64,000 nucleotides of DNA from Mesorhizobium sp. L-8-3 (GTDB lineage: Bacteria > Pseudomonadota > Alphaproteobacteria > Rhizobiales > Rhizobiaceae): assembly GCF_016756615.1 (NCBI RefSeq), contig NZ_AP023262.1:4527501-4591500 (forward strand). The letters are read 5' to 3'. The translations under genes were made by a program, and so were the position numbers. Of the stretch, positions 51,576-59,962 are shown in pieces. The stretch's first letter is position 1, and the number at the start of each line of letters is the position of its first letter. The notes below the pieces were generated by a model. That model was given only the letters and a program-made list of their open reading frames with translations, was not told the DNA's origin and made no database searches.

Positions 51576-52535
51576 ATGGCCGCCGTCAAGACATCCGGCG
51601 AAAGGGCGCTGAACCGTGTCGCCGTCGTCGCGGTTGTCGTTATCACGCTGATCTTTCTCGCGCCGATCTACTGGATCGTGTCGACGTCGTTCAAACCGCG
51701 CAACCTGTCGACAACCATTCCGCCGACGATCGTCTTTACGCCGGAAGTGTCGCCCTTCGTAAAACTCTTCACCAAGCGCTCGCAACTGCGCGCGCCGCCG
51801 ACGCCCGAGGAATACGCAGCGGCGCCGTGGTGGGAACGCATGGTGTTCGACGGCGGCGAGAAGGTCGTCCGCGACGGCAAAGGCAATGTTCAGTGGTCGG
51901 CCTATCCGAGCCGCTTCATGAACTCGCTAATCATCGCCATCACCTCGACCGTTCTCGCCGTGTCCATGGGCACGATCACCGCCTACGGTTTCTCCCGCTT
52001 CCGGGTGAAGGGCGAGGCGGATCTGCTCTTCTTCATATTGTCGACGCGCATGCTGCCGCCCGTGGTGGTGGCGATCCCGATGTTCCTGATGTATCGCGCC
52101 GTTGGCCTCAACGACACGCATTGGGGCCTGATCATCCTCTATACGGCGTTCAACCTCTCCTTCTCGGTCTGGTTGATGAAGGGCTTCATCGACGAGATCC
52201 CGAAGGAGTATGAGGAAGCAGCACTCGTGGACGGCTACACGCGCATGGAGGCATTCTTCAAGATCGTCATTCCCGAAGCCGCAACCGGCATCGCGGCCAC
52301 CGCCGTCTTCTGCTTCATCACCGCGTGGAACGAATATGCCTTCGCGCTGATCATGACCAACCGCCGCGCCCAGACCGCGCCGCCCTTCATCCCCAGCCAG
52401 GTCGGCTCGGGCCTGCCGGACTGGACGGTGATCGCCGCCGGTACGTTCCTCTTCCTGCTACCGGTCGCGATCTTCACCTTCCTGCTTCGCAACCACCTGC
52501 TGCGCGGCATGTCCTTCGGAGCGATCCGCAAATGA
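51576..52535 (+). CDS. Carbohydrate ABC transporter permease 2 (UgpE/MalG type)
   Basis: A 319-residue permease with six helices and the EAA loop GFIDEIPKEYEEAALVDGYTRMEAFFKIVIPEAATG. Between helix 1 and the core lies an extended periplasmic insertion of about 60 residues (roughly 45-105), longer than in typical MalG-type proteins. Its stop overlaps the next start (ATGA). Confidence 0.88.
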   Translation: MAAVKTSGERALNRVAVVAVVVITLIFLAPIYWIVSTSFKPRNLSTTIPPTIVFTPEVSPFVKLFTKRSQLRAPPTPEEYAAAPWWERMVFDGGEKVVRDGKGNVQWSAYPSRFMNSLIIAITSTVLAVSMGTITAYGFSRFRVKGEADLLFFILSTRMLPPVVVAIPMFLMYRAVGLNDTHWGLIILYTAFNLSFSVWLMKGFIDEIPKEYEEAALVDGYTRMEAFFKIVIPEAATGIAATAVFCFITAWNEYAFALIMTNRRAQTAPPFIPSQVGSGLPDWTVIAAGTFLFLLPVAIFTFLLRNHLLRGMSFGAIRK

Positions 52536-52774
52536 TCGGCAGCGCCAAGCTTCAGCGTATCGCGGAGATCGTGATGGTGCTCGGCATCGTCGCGCTCTGC
52601 CAGCCCTGGAACCTCTTCCTCCACCGCTACGGAGTGACCATAATCCTGATCGGACTTCTGACCTTTCTGTTCACCGGCTGGTTCGGCAAACCGCAGAGCG
52701 ACAAGGAAAGCATCGACGGCGTCTTCGACGTCTCCGACCACCATGAGGGCCGCCGGCATGGGGGCAACTCATGA
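52532..52774 (+). CDS. Small two-helix membrane protein of the ABC operon
   Basis: An 80-residue protein with hydrophobic segments at about 12-30 and 34-50 and a charged, His/Gly-rich tail. It overlaps both neighbours by four bases (ATGA at each end), so it is clearly part of the transporter operon. I do not recognise the family. Its place between permease and ATPase recalls the small DUF2160-type protein of rhizobial glycerol transporters (GlpSTPQUV), but sequence similarity is not evident. It may be an accessory subunit. Confidence 0.75.
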   Translation: MIGSAKLQRIAEIVMVLGIVALCQPWNLFLHRYGVTIILIGLLTFLFTGWFGKPQSDKESIDGVFDVSDHHEGRRHGGNS

Positions 52775-53877
52775 CCCAGATCGAGCTTCGCGGCGTCCAG
52801 AAATACTTCGGCGCCGTCCAGGTCATCAAGAACCTCGACCTCAAGATCGAGGACAACGAGTTCATTGTGCTGCTCGGCCAGTCGGGTTGCGGCAAGACGA
52901 CGACGCTGCGCGCCATCGCGGGGCTTGAGACGATCGATGAGGGCGACATCCTCATCGACGGCCAGGCGGTGCAGCATCTCAAATGCTCGGACCGGGACAT
53001 CGCAATGGTGTTCCAGTCCTTCTCGCTCTATCCGCACATGACCGTCTACGAGAACATCGCCTTCCCGCTGCGCGCGACGCGCATGAACCGTACGGAGGTC
53101 GACAAGGAAGTGCGCGAGATCGCCAAGGTGCTGCGCATCACGAACCTGCTCGACCGGAAGCCGTCGGCGCTGTCGGGCGGCGACATGCAGCGGGTGGCGA
53201 TCGGTCGCGCGCTGGTCCGCCGGCCCAAGGCGATGCTTATGGACGAGCCGATCGGAGCCCTCGACGCCAAGCTGCGCGAGGAGATGCGCACCGAAATCAA
53301 ACGCCTGCACCTGAAGCAGGGCTCGACCACGATCTACGTCACCCACGACCAGATCGAGGCCATGGCGCTCGCCGACCGGATCGTCATCATGCATGAAGGC
53401 GTGCTGCAGCAGATCGGATCGCCGGAAGAAGTCTATTCGCGCCCGGCCAATCTGTTCGTCGCGGGGTTCGTCGGCAGTCCCGTGATGAATGTTGCCGACG
53501 CGACCGTTTCGGAGTCGGGTGGCTCTGCGCGCGTCATCGTCGCCGGCGAGCCCGAAGGGTTTGCGTTTCCGCGCGAGCTCCTGGGCAAGCTCAACGGCAA
53601 GGCCGCATCAGGCGGAGTGTCGCTCGGCATCCGGCCGGAAGGCGTGCTGGTCGACCATGAGGCGCGGGAAGGCTTTCTGCCGGTCGAGGCGCACATCATC
53701 GAACCGCTCGGGGCCTACGACATCGTAGACCTCAAGGTGGGCGACCAGATGCTGCGGGCGCGCACGCGCAGCGGCTACGTCGCCCGTGCGGGCGACCGCG
53801 TCTTCGCCCGCATCGATCCCTCACAGGCGCATTTCTTCGACAAGGAAAGCGGCAATTCACTTGGGGTGAGGTTGTGA
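52771..53877 (+). CDS. Carbohydrate ABC transporter ATPase 1 (UgpC/MalK type)
   Basis: A 368-residue ATPase. Walker A is GQSGCGKTT near 38-46, the signature is LSGGDMQRVAIGRAL (Asp where most have Gln), Walker B is AMLMDEPIGALDAKLRE and the H-loop is VTHDQIEA. A C-terminal MalK-like regulatory domain follows (about 240-368, including SLGIRPEGV). It probably pairs with the second, different ATPase encoded downstream. It overlaps the small-protein gene by four bases. Confidence 0.9.
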   Translation: MTQIELRGVQKYFGAVQVIKNLDLKIEDNEFIVLLGQSGCGKTTTLRAIAGLETIDEGDILIDGQAVQHLKCSDRDIAMVFQSFSLYPHMTVYENIAFPLRATRMNRTEVDKEVREIAKVLRITNLLDRKPSALSGGDMQRVAIGRALVRRPKAMLMDEPIGALDAKLREEMRTEIKRLHLKQGSTTIYVTHDQIEAMALADRIVIMHEGVLQQIGSPEEVYSRPANLFVAGFVGSPVMNVADATVSESGGSARVIVAGEPEGFAFPRELLGKLNGKAASGGVSLGIRPEGVLVDHEAREGFLPVEAHIIEPLGAYDIVDLKVGDQMLRARTRSGYVARAGDRVFARIDPSQAHFFDKESGNSLGVRL

Positions 53878-53884
53878 CGGCTTA

Positions 53885-53937
53885 CCCCTCATCCGACCTC
53901 GCTTCGCGAGGCCACCTTCTCCCACAGGGGGAGAAGG
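53885..53937 (+). repeat. Palindromic intergenic repeat, doublet B unit 1
   Basis: CCCCTCATCCGACCTCGCTT... ending GGGGGAGAAGG. Same family as 37565-37621. It lies eight bases after the first ATPase stop. Confidence 0.85.
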
Positions 53938-54011
53938 GAACGCTTGCAGCCTGCTTCTCGGCCAATAGTCAATGTCGGGTGACTTGCGGAGCCGGCAGGG
54001 CCAGGCGCCGG

Positions 54012-54064
54012 CCTTCTCCCCTTGTGGGAGAAGGTGGCCTCGCGAAGCGAGGTCGGATGGGGGG
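54012..54064 (-). repeat. Palindromic intergenic repeat, doublet B unit 2
   Basis: Inverted copy (CCTTCTCCCCTTGTGGGAG... GGATGGGGG) of unit 1, 74 bp away. The two units can pair into a long stem in the transcript between the two ATPase genes. Confidence 0.85.
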
Positions 54065-54103
54065 TCAACTGACGGCAGGAATTATCGCGAAGGCGTTCTG
54101 ACC

Positions 54104-55186
54104 ATGGCCAATATCGAACTACGAAAGGTCACCAAGAAGTTTGGCTCGCACACGGCACTGGCCAGGCTCGATCTCGACATAGCCGACGGCGAGTTCTTCG
54201 TGCTTCTGGGCGAAACCGGCGCCGGCAAGACGACCACGCTCCGTCTGATAGCCGGACTGGAGAAGCCGACCGAAGGCAATATCTTCATCGACGGCATCGA
54301 TGTCGGCGGCTGGGGTGCGGCCGAACGCGACGTTGCGCTGGTGCTGCAGCAATATTCGCTCTATCCCCGCTACACCGTTCGCCAGAATCTCGAATTCCCC
54401 CTCAAGTCGAAGATCCGCCGGGTGCCCGATGCCGAGATCGCCGAACGCGTCGCCCGCGCCGCAAGAACGCTGCGCATCGAGCATCTCCTGGACCGCAAGA
54501 CCGACAGGCTGTCGGGCGGCGAGATGCAGCGCGTGTCGATCGGCCGGGCGATTGTCAGGAAGCCGCGGGTTTTCCTCATGGACGAGCCGCTGTCGGCGCT
54601 CGATGCCAAGCTGCGCGAAGCGTTGCGCACCGAACTGAAGAACCTCCAGATGAACCTCGGAGCGACCTTCCTGTTCGTCACCCATGACCAGATCGAGGCC
54701 ATGTCGATGGGCGACAAGGTTGGCGTGCTCAACCATGGCCGCCTCGTCCAGACCGGGACGCCGCAGGAAATCTATACCAACCCGCGCGATACCTTCGTGG
54801 CGAGCTTCGTCGGCTCGCCGCCGATGAATTTGCTCGACGGCCGGCTCACCGGGGGGCGCGCGGTGGTTGCGCCCGTCGCCTTCGAACTGCCCTATGCCGG
54901 CAAGGCCAGCGCAGCGCCTGCCGACGACAGGCCGCTGACCTTCGGCATCCGGCCGGAGGATATCCTTATCGAGGCCGGCGCGCCGGTGGAGGGGTTTGTC
55001 CACGACGTCGAGAACCACGGCGTGGAGAAGATCGTGACGCTGCGTGTGGGTGACGCCACGCTGCGGGCTACCGTGCCGGCCAATGTGAAGGTCGCCATAG
55101 AGGACGCGGTCCGTTTTGCCTGGAACCAGGACAAGGTGGTTCTGTTCGATCGTGGCACCGGGGTCAGCCTGCGCCACCGCGCCTGA
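54104..55186 (+). CDS. Carbohydrate ABC transporter ATPase 2
   Basis: A 360-residue MalK-type ATPase distinct from the first: Walker A GETGAGKTT near 36-44, Q-loop in LVLQQYSLYPRYTV, signature LSGGEMQRVSIGRAI, Walker B VFLMDEPLSALDAKLRE, H-loop VTHDQIEA, and a C-terminal regulatory domain (TFGIRPEDILIE). Two unlike ATPases suggest a heterodimeric motor. It is separated from ATPase 1 by 226 bp holding an inverted repeat pair. No strong ribosome-binding site precedes the ATG (GAAGGCGTTCTGACC). Confidence 0.88.
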   Translation: MANIELRKVTKKFGSHTALARLDLDIADGEFFVLLGETGAGKTTTLRLIAGLEKPTEGNIFIDGIDVGGWGAAERDVALVLQQYSLYPRYTVRQNLEFPLKSKIRRVPDAEIAERVARAARTLRIEHLLDRKTDRLSGGEMQRVSIGRAIVRKPRVFLMDEPLSALDAKLREALRTELKNLQMNLGATFLFVTHDQIEAMSMGDKVGVLNHGRLVQTGTPQEIYTNPRDTFVASFVGSPPMNLLDGRLTGGRAVVAPVAFELPYAGKASAAPADDRPLTFGIRPEDILIEAGAPVEGFVHDVENHGVEKIVTLRVGDATLRATVPANVKVAIEDAVRFAWNQDKVVLFDRGTGVSLRHRA

Positions 55187-55304
55187 GCCGCGGCTGGCGT
55201 TCCCGAAAAAAGATTCTTGTCGAGATGTCGATCCGGTGCTTCGCCGGTCGTCAGAGCCGGTAGCGCCGCCTCGGCTGAGATTCGCCAGAAAGTTGGGCGG
55301 CAAA

Positions 55305-55333
55305 TGTCGATTCTTCCCCTACCGGCTCGACGT
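55305..55333 (+). promoter_or_regulatory. Proposed ECF42-type promoter upstream of a YCII gene
   Basis: TGTCGA (55305-55310), a 17-bp spacer TTCTTCCCCTACCGGCT, then CGACGT (55328-55333), 51 bp before the YCII start. Nearly the same sequence and spacing occur upstream of the YCII pair at 63480. A weaker relative (TGTCGA at 55226, then CGTCAG after 17 bp) lies further upstream. Confidence 0.6.
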
Positions 55334-55384
55334 CCCGGTAGCCCCCCTGTCCGGGGCGGTTCCAAAACGTAAGGGAGATCGGCA

Positions 55385-55786
55385 ATGCGATACATGATCA
55401 TCGTGAAGGCGAGCAAGGATTCCGAGGCGGGCGTCATGCCGCCGCAGGAGGTGTTCGACGCCATGGCGGAATATCACGAGGAGATGGCGAAGGCCGGCGT
55501 GCTCGTCGACGGCAACGGCCTTCATCCGAGCGCCAGGGGCTGGCGCATTCAATGGTCCGGCGGCAAGCGCAAGACGATCGACGGGCCGTTCGCGGAAACC
55601 AAGGAACTGATCGCCGGCTATACGATCATCAAGGTGGGCTGCAGGGACGAGGCCGTCGAATGGGCCAGCCGCTTCCCCAATCCGGGCACGGCGGACGGCA
55701 GCATCGAGATCCGCCAGATGTTCGAGCTCGAGGATTTCGAGCCGAGCGTCGAGGTCGATCGGTTCCGCAAGATCGGCATGGGCTGA
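55385..55786 (+). CDS. YCII/DGPF-domain protein A
   Basis: A 133-residue protein of the YCII-related (DGPF) family. It starts MRYMIIVKASKDSEAGVMPP and carries IDGPFAETKELIAGYTIIKV near residues 65-84 plus NPGTADGSIEIRQMFE. Enzymatic role unknown. Genes of this kind are typically linked to ECF42-type sigma factors; one lies 4.6 kb away here, with two more DGPF genes beyond it. The start has AAGGGAGATCGGCA upstream. Confidence 0.86.
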   Translation: MRYMIIVKASKDSEAGVMPPQEVFDAMAEYHEEMAKAGVLVDGNGLHPSARGWRIQWSGGKRKTIDGPFAETKELIAGYTIIKVGCRDEAVEWASRFPNPGTADGSIEIRQMFELEDFEPSVEVDRFRKIGMG

Positions 55787-56055
55787 GGTCTTCGTCGACG
55801 ATGCTTCATGGCGTCCCCGCATTGCCTGTCGATGCGGGGGCGGGGGCTCGCCGCTCACTTGATGTTGCGCCGCATCAAACTTGTTGCATTGCGCGCGCCG
55901 GCGTTTGCAGCAAACCTGCCCGCCGCTCCCCGGAGCTCTGCGAAGTACCGGGCCGAAACCGCTCTTCGGCCAATTCCGGTGCATGAACAACAAGTTGGAG
56001 CGCCGTTCCAGACTTCTGGTTCAGCGCTTCTGGCCAAAAGCCGGAGCGATGAACA

Positions 56056-58065
56056 TTGAAAGACCTGACTGCCCCGCAATCGTTCCGGCCCGAGATCGAG
56101 GGGCTGCGCGCGATCGCAGTCACCGGCGTCGTGGCTTTCCATTTCGGCCTGACCGAGCTCTCCGGCGGCTTCGCAGGCGTCGATATCTTCTTCGTCATCT
56201 CAGGTTATCTGATCACCAGCCATCTTCAGCGGGAAATCGCCGAGCGGGGCACGGTCGATCTCTGGCGCTTCTATGCCCGTCGTGCGCGTCGCCTGCTTCC
56301 CGCTTCGCTGCTGGTCATCCTGGCAACGCTGCTTGTCGGCTATTTCATCCTCGCGCCGTCCGAGCATCAGCTCTATTCAAAGGGCGCCCTGTTCGCCTCG
56401 GCCTATGTGATCAACCTTTGGCTGATCCGATGGTCGTTCGACTATTTCGCGCCCGATGTCGCCGACAATCCCTTCCTGCACTACTGGTCGTTGTCGGTCG
56501 AGGAGCAGTTCTATCTGGCATGGCCGGCGCTTCTCCTGCTCCTTGCCTGGCTGCGGCCAGGACCGCGTGGCACGGCGACCCTCATGGCCATTGCGGGTGC
56601 AATCTCATTCGGGTTCTGCGCCTGGCTCACCGAGGTAGCCCAGCCCTGGGCCTTCTATTTCTCGCCGTTGCGCGCATGGGAATTCGCCGCGGGCGGTCTC
56701 GCTTCACTGGCTGTGACACAACGGTGGGCTGAGGGCTTTCGTTTTTCGCCCGCGCTCGCCTGGACGGGCCTCGCCCTGATAGCTACGGCATATCTGATCC
56801 TGACGGAGGACGGGGCCTTTCCAGGATTCGCGGCGCTGCTGCCCGTGGCCGGAACCGTGCTGGTGCTTCTGGGCACGGCGCGCCGCAGCAGGGTAGGGGC
56901 AGCGGGCCTCCTGGGCAATGAGCTTTTCCAGTGGGTCGGTCGGCTTTCCTATTCTCTCTACCTCTGGCACTGGCCGGTGATCGTCTATGCGACGATCCTC
57001 AAACCGGACCTGACGGCCGTCGACCGTTTCGCCTGTCTGGCGCTGACAGTGGCGCTTTCGGCCCTGAGCTATCGTCTGGTGGAGAATCCGATACGCCACA
57101 GCCCGTGGCTGTCCGCCGGGAGCGGCCGGTCGCTCGGCTTTGCCGCCCTGATCACGACCATAGGGGTCACGGTCGCCTATGGAAGCGCGGATCTCTCCGG
57201 CCGCAATGTCGACGACCAGCAGCGTTTCGTTCGTGAAAGCGCGGAGCGGAAATCGGTGGCGCGCGAAGCAGATGATTCCTGCGTGGCGAGGCTGGAGACC
57301 GACGAACCCTTTCCCTGCGATCTGGGCGCTGCCCGATCCCACAGAACCATGGTGTTGTTCGGCGATTCCCACGCCGACCATTGGTCGACGCCCCTCGCCA
57401 GGATCGCGAAGGATAGAGGTTGGCGGCTGGTCGCCTATCTCAAGGGTGCCTGTCCCATGGCCAGGGTTCCGGTTTGGAGTGCAAGCCTGAAGCGGAAATT
57501 CGACGAATGCGATCGCTGGCGCGAGCGGGCCATGCGGGAAATCGTCTCGCTCAAGCCGGCGATCGTCGTCGTCTCGCAGTTCTCGCAGCATTATGCGCAG
57601 AACGCCGTCGAGACGCAGTTCTATCATCCGGTCGACCAGGAGAGCTGGGCCGAAGGCGTCAAATCCTCGCTCGGTACGCTGCGTCAGGCCGGCACCGATG
57701 TGGTGCTGTTGCGCGACGTGCCGCTCCACAAGACGGACCTCGGCAAATGCGTCGCACGCGCCCTGTGGCAGAGAAGGCCGTCCTCGGCCTGCGACACGCC
57801 CCGTGCAGAAGCGCTGGACCAGGGGATCCACGAAACCGAGAAAGCCGCGGTCGCCGGCGTGAACGGGGTGCGCTATGTCGATACATCTGAAATGCTTTGT
57901 GACGACAGCAACTGTCCGGCTGTGATCGACGGCAAGCTCACATATCGCGACCGCCAGCATCTCGCCGTTTCTTATGCCGATTCACTGGCCGTGCCCCTGG
58001 AAAGGGCGATCTTCGGCGAAAGGCGTGCCGGCATCTCCAGCGATGAGGCTGTTCGGTCCCGGTGA
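56056..58065 (+). CDS. Membrane acyltransferase with C-terminal SGNH domain (OafA/YrhL type)
   Basis: A 669-residue protein. The first about 380 residues are an acyltransferase-3 domain with ten or so helices, the catalytic His in VVAFHFGL, and FAGVDIFFVISGYLI, RRARRLLPA and HYWSLSVEEQFYL. After a linker comes a periplasmic SGNH domain with VLFGDSHADHW (Ser near 438) and the DxxH in YRDRQHLA near 635. Such proteins O-acetylate surface polysaccharides or peptidoglycan. The TTG at 56056 is the best start (GGAG upstream). It stands alone between a YCII gene and the convergent MoaD/ThiS-like gene. Confidence 0.86.
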   Translation: MKDLTAPQSFRPEIEGLRAIAVTGVVAFHFGLTELSGGFAGVDIFFVISGYLITSHLQREIAERGTVDLWRFYARRARRLLPASLLVILATLLVGYFILAPSEHQLYSKGALFASAYVINLWLIRWSFDYFAPDVADNPFLHYWSLSVEEQFYLAWPALLLLLAWLRPGPRGTATLMAIAGAISFGFCAWLTEVAQPWAFYFSPLRAWEFAAGGLASLAVTQRWAEGFRFSPALAWTGLALIATAYLILTEDGAFPGFAALLPVAGTVLVLLGTARRSRVGAAGLLGNELFQWVGRLSYSLYLWHWPVIVYATILKPDLTAVDRFACLALTVALSALSYRLVENPIRHSPWLSAGSGRSLGFAALITTIGVTVAYGSADLSGRNVDDQQRFVRESAERKSVAREADDSCVARLETDEPFPCDLGAARSHRTMVLFGDSHADHWSTPLARIAKDRGWRLVAYLKGACPMARVPVWSASLKRKFDECDRWRERAMREIVSLKPAIVVVSQFSQHYAQNAVETQFYHPVDQESWAEGVKSSLGTLRQAGTDVVLLRDVPLHKTDLGKCVARALWQRRPSSACDTPRAEALDQGIHETEKAAVAGVNGVRYVDTSEMLCDDSNCPAVIDGKLTYRDRQHLAVSYADSLAVPLERAIFGERRAGISSDEAVRSR

Positions 58066-58188
58066 CGCAGGGCACCCACGGGCAGTCGTCCACAGTTCGC
58101 CTCTGGTGGGGCAGGGCCGTTGCCGAGCCCATCAAATGGTCTGGGTCAGGCGGTCGGCGATGTCCAAGCTTCGTATCGTGATCCCGGG

Positions 58189-58485
58189 CTAACCACCGCT
58201 TATCGCCGTGAGGATGAAAACCTCCTGTCCCGGGGGAAGCCTGGTTTCGAGCGTCGCACGCTCTCCGTCGACGAAGACGTTGATATGCTTGCGGATCGCC
58301 GGCCGCGAATCGCAGAGCCGGTCGCGCATGCCGGGCCAGCGGGCGTCGAGCGCCTCGATCATTTGCCCGACGGTCTCCGCTGTCACCTCGACCCGGCGCG
58401 GAGCGCCCGGAAAGAGATCGACGAGCAGCCCGGGCAGGCGCGCCACCACCGCCGGCGCAGCGTCTGGTATCTGTTCGCTCCTCAT
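58189..58485 (-). CDS. MoaD/ThiS-like small protein
   Basis: About 98 residues with a ubiquitin-like beta-grasp pattern (VVARLPGLLVDLFPGAPRRVEVTAETVGQMIEALDARWPGM, then KHINVFVDGERATLETRLPPGQEVFILTAISGG). It ends in Gly-Gly, as sulfur-carrier proteins must for adenylation and thiocarboxylation. The gene follows the BNR-repeat gene by 22 bp. No MoaE, ThiG or E1-like activating enzyme is nearby, so molybdopterin or thiamine synthesis is not implied. An upstream TTG (58524) overlapping the previous gene is another possible start. Confidence 0.75.
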   Translation of the reverse strand: MRSEQIPDAAPAVVARLPGLLVDLFPGAPRRVEVTAETVGQMIEALDARWPGMRDRLCDSRPAIRKHINVFVDGERATLETRLPPGQEVFILTAISGG

Positions 58486-58507
58486 CGGCGCGGATCCGGG
58501 CGGCAAT

Positions 58508-59590
58508 TCATTGGTCGAGGACAAGAGTTTCCACCGAAAGCACCGTCGGAAGATGCTCGGCCACGGCCGTCCAGCTCTCGCCTTCGTCCGCGCTCACGAA
58601 CAATGCTCCCGAACTGGTGCCGAAATAGACCCCGGCCGGGTCGAGGCGGTCGGTTGCCATGGCTTGCCGCAACACGCCGAAATAGGCGTTCTTCTGGGGC
58701 AGGCCCTTGCGCAGATCCTGCCATGTCTCGCCGCCGTCCCGGCTGCGCCACACCGCGCCTTTTGCGTCGGGCACGTAGCGGCCTGCCGTATCCCCGTTGA
58801 GCGGCAGAAGAAAGACCGTGTCGGGATCGCGCGGGTGGGTGGCCGCGGGAAAGCCGAAGGTCGAGGGCAGGCCTTTCTCGATGCTGCGCCATGATGCACC
58901 GCCGTCGTCGCTGCGATACATGCCGCAATGGTTCTGCTGATAGAGGCGGCCGGAACCACCCGGGGCCATGACCAGATTGTGCACGCACTGGCCGAATTCG
59001 GGATAGTTCTGGCCTTCGGGCAGGAAGTCGGCCCTGGTTCCGCGATTGCGCGGCTCCCAGGTCTTGCCGCCGTCCTGCGTGTGGAACACGCCGGCTGCCG
59101 AGATACCGATCCAGATGCGGTCTTCGTCCTCGGGGTCGACCACCAGGGAATGAAGGATCAGGCCGGCGCCGCCCGGGGTCCATTCGGGCCGCGACGGATG
59201 CTTCTGCAGGCCTTCGAGATGTCGCCAGTTCTCGCCGCCGTCGTCGCTGCGGAATAGGCCGGCCGGCTGCACGCCGGCCAGGAGGCTGCCATTGTGCCTG
59301 TGCAGGCTCCACACCGCCTTCACCGGCTCCACACCGGCTTCGTATGCGAGGCCGGCGCTGGAATGGGTCCAACTCTCCCCGAAATCATCGGATTTCCAGA
59401 CAGCCGGGCCGAACCATTCGTTGCCGCCGCCGCCATAGATCGTGCCGGTCTCGGGGTCGCCCACCACATGGTTCATCGGCCAATGCTCGCAGAACGGTCC
59501 GCGCAGCTTCCATGATCTGCGCTCGGCGTCGCTCTCGGCGATGAAGACGCCTTTCTTCGTTCCGAGCAGGACGAGAATTCTCTCGGCCAT
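58508..59590 (-). CDS. BNR-repeat / Ycf48-like beta-propeller protein
   Basis: A 360-residue protein with repeated Asp-box (BNR) motifs: SDDFGESWT, SDDGGENWR, TQDGGKTWE, SDDGGASWR, SRDGGETWQ and SADEGESWT. This fits a six- or seven-bladed propeller. No signal peptide is seen (start MAERILVLLGTKKGVFIAE), so it is probably cytoplasmic and not a secreted sialidase; the sialidase catalytic residues are not apparent. It is transcribed with the MoaD/ThiS-like gene. Function unknown. The start has GGGAGG upstream. Confidence 0.82.
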   Translation of the reverse strand: MAERILVLLGTKKGVFIAESDAERRSWKLRGPFCEHWPMNHVVGDPETGTIYGGGGNEWFGPAVWKSDDFGESWTHSSAGLAYEAGVEPVKAVWSLHRHNGSLLAGVQPAGLFRSDDGGENWRHLEGLQKHPSRPEWTPGGAGLILHSLVVDPEDEDRIWIGISAAGVFHTQDGGKTWEPRNRGTRADFLPEGQNYPEFGQCVHNLVMAPGGSGRLYQQNHCGMYRSDDGGASWRSIEKGLPSTFGFPAATHPRDPDTVFLLPLNGDTAGRYVPDAKGAVWRSRDGGETWQDLRKGLPQKNAYFGVLRQAMATDRLDPAGVYFGTSSGALFVSADEGESWTAVAEHLPTVLSVETLVLDQ

Positions 59591-59962
59591 GTGTTCCTCC
59601 CTTGAGCCACACATTTCCCGCCGCGACATCGCTGCCCATCGCCATTGCGAACGGGTGAAGCTTTCGCGCGCTGCCTGGACGGTTGCAAGAGTCGCTGGAT
59701 GTAATGGGCGATGTCAACACTATTCCTGGAAGTCCGCTGGAAGTCCCGACCGCATTGCAAGCAGCACAACGGAAAGGCATCGCAGTCGCATGCGCCTGTG
59801 ACCGGGCAATCCTGCGAGTCGCGCCAACTTGGCAATTGACTCTCCATTCGCGAACGGCCGTGCCCTTTGCCGGAGCCACTTTTGCGGTTTCCACACAGGC
59901 ATGCCGCTGACCGGTTTCAGCAATGCCGGGACAGTCTCGACCGCAATTGCCTCGGAGCGCGC
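59591..59962. other. Intergenic region (372 bp)
   Basis: Lies between the divergent-facing 5' end of the BNR gene and the 3' end of the sigma factor gene. I see no gene, strong hairpin or clear promoter in it. Part must hold the promoter of the BNR-MoaD pair. Confidence 0.4.

Noticed and set aside
53885-54064. The repeat doublets as a CRISPR array
   Set aside because: Only two units, inverted relative to each other, with internal hairpins and no regular spacers or cas genes.
58508-59590. The BNR protein as a secreted sialidase
   Set aside because: It has Asp-box repeats but no signal peptide and no recognisable sialidase catalytic arginine triad. A generic propeller is the safer call.
59591-59962. 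A small gene or RNA in the region before the BNR gene
   Set aside because: Short frames there lack start signals, and I saw no stable hairpin with a T-run. Nothing could be supported.
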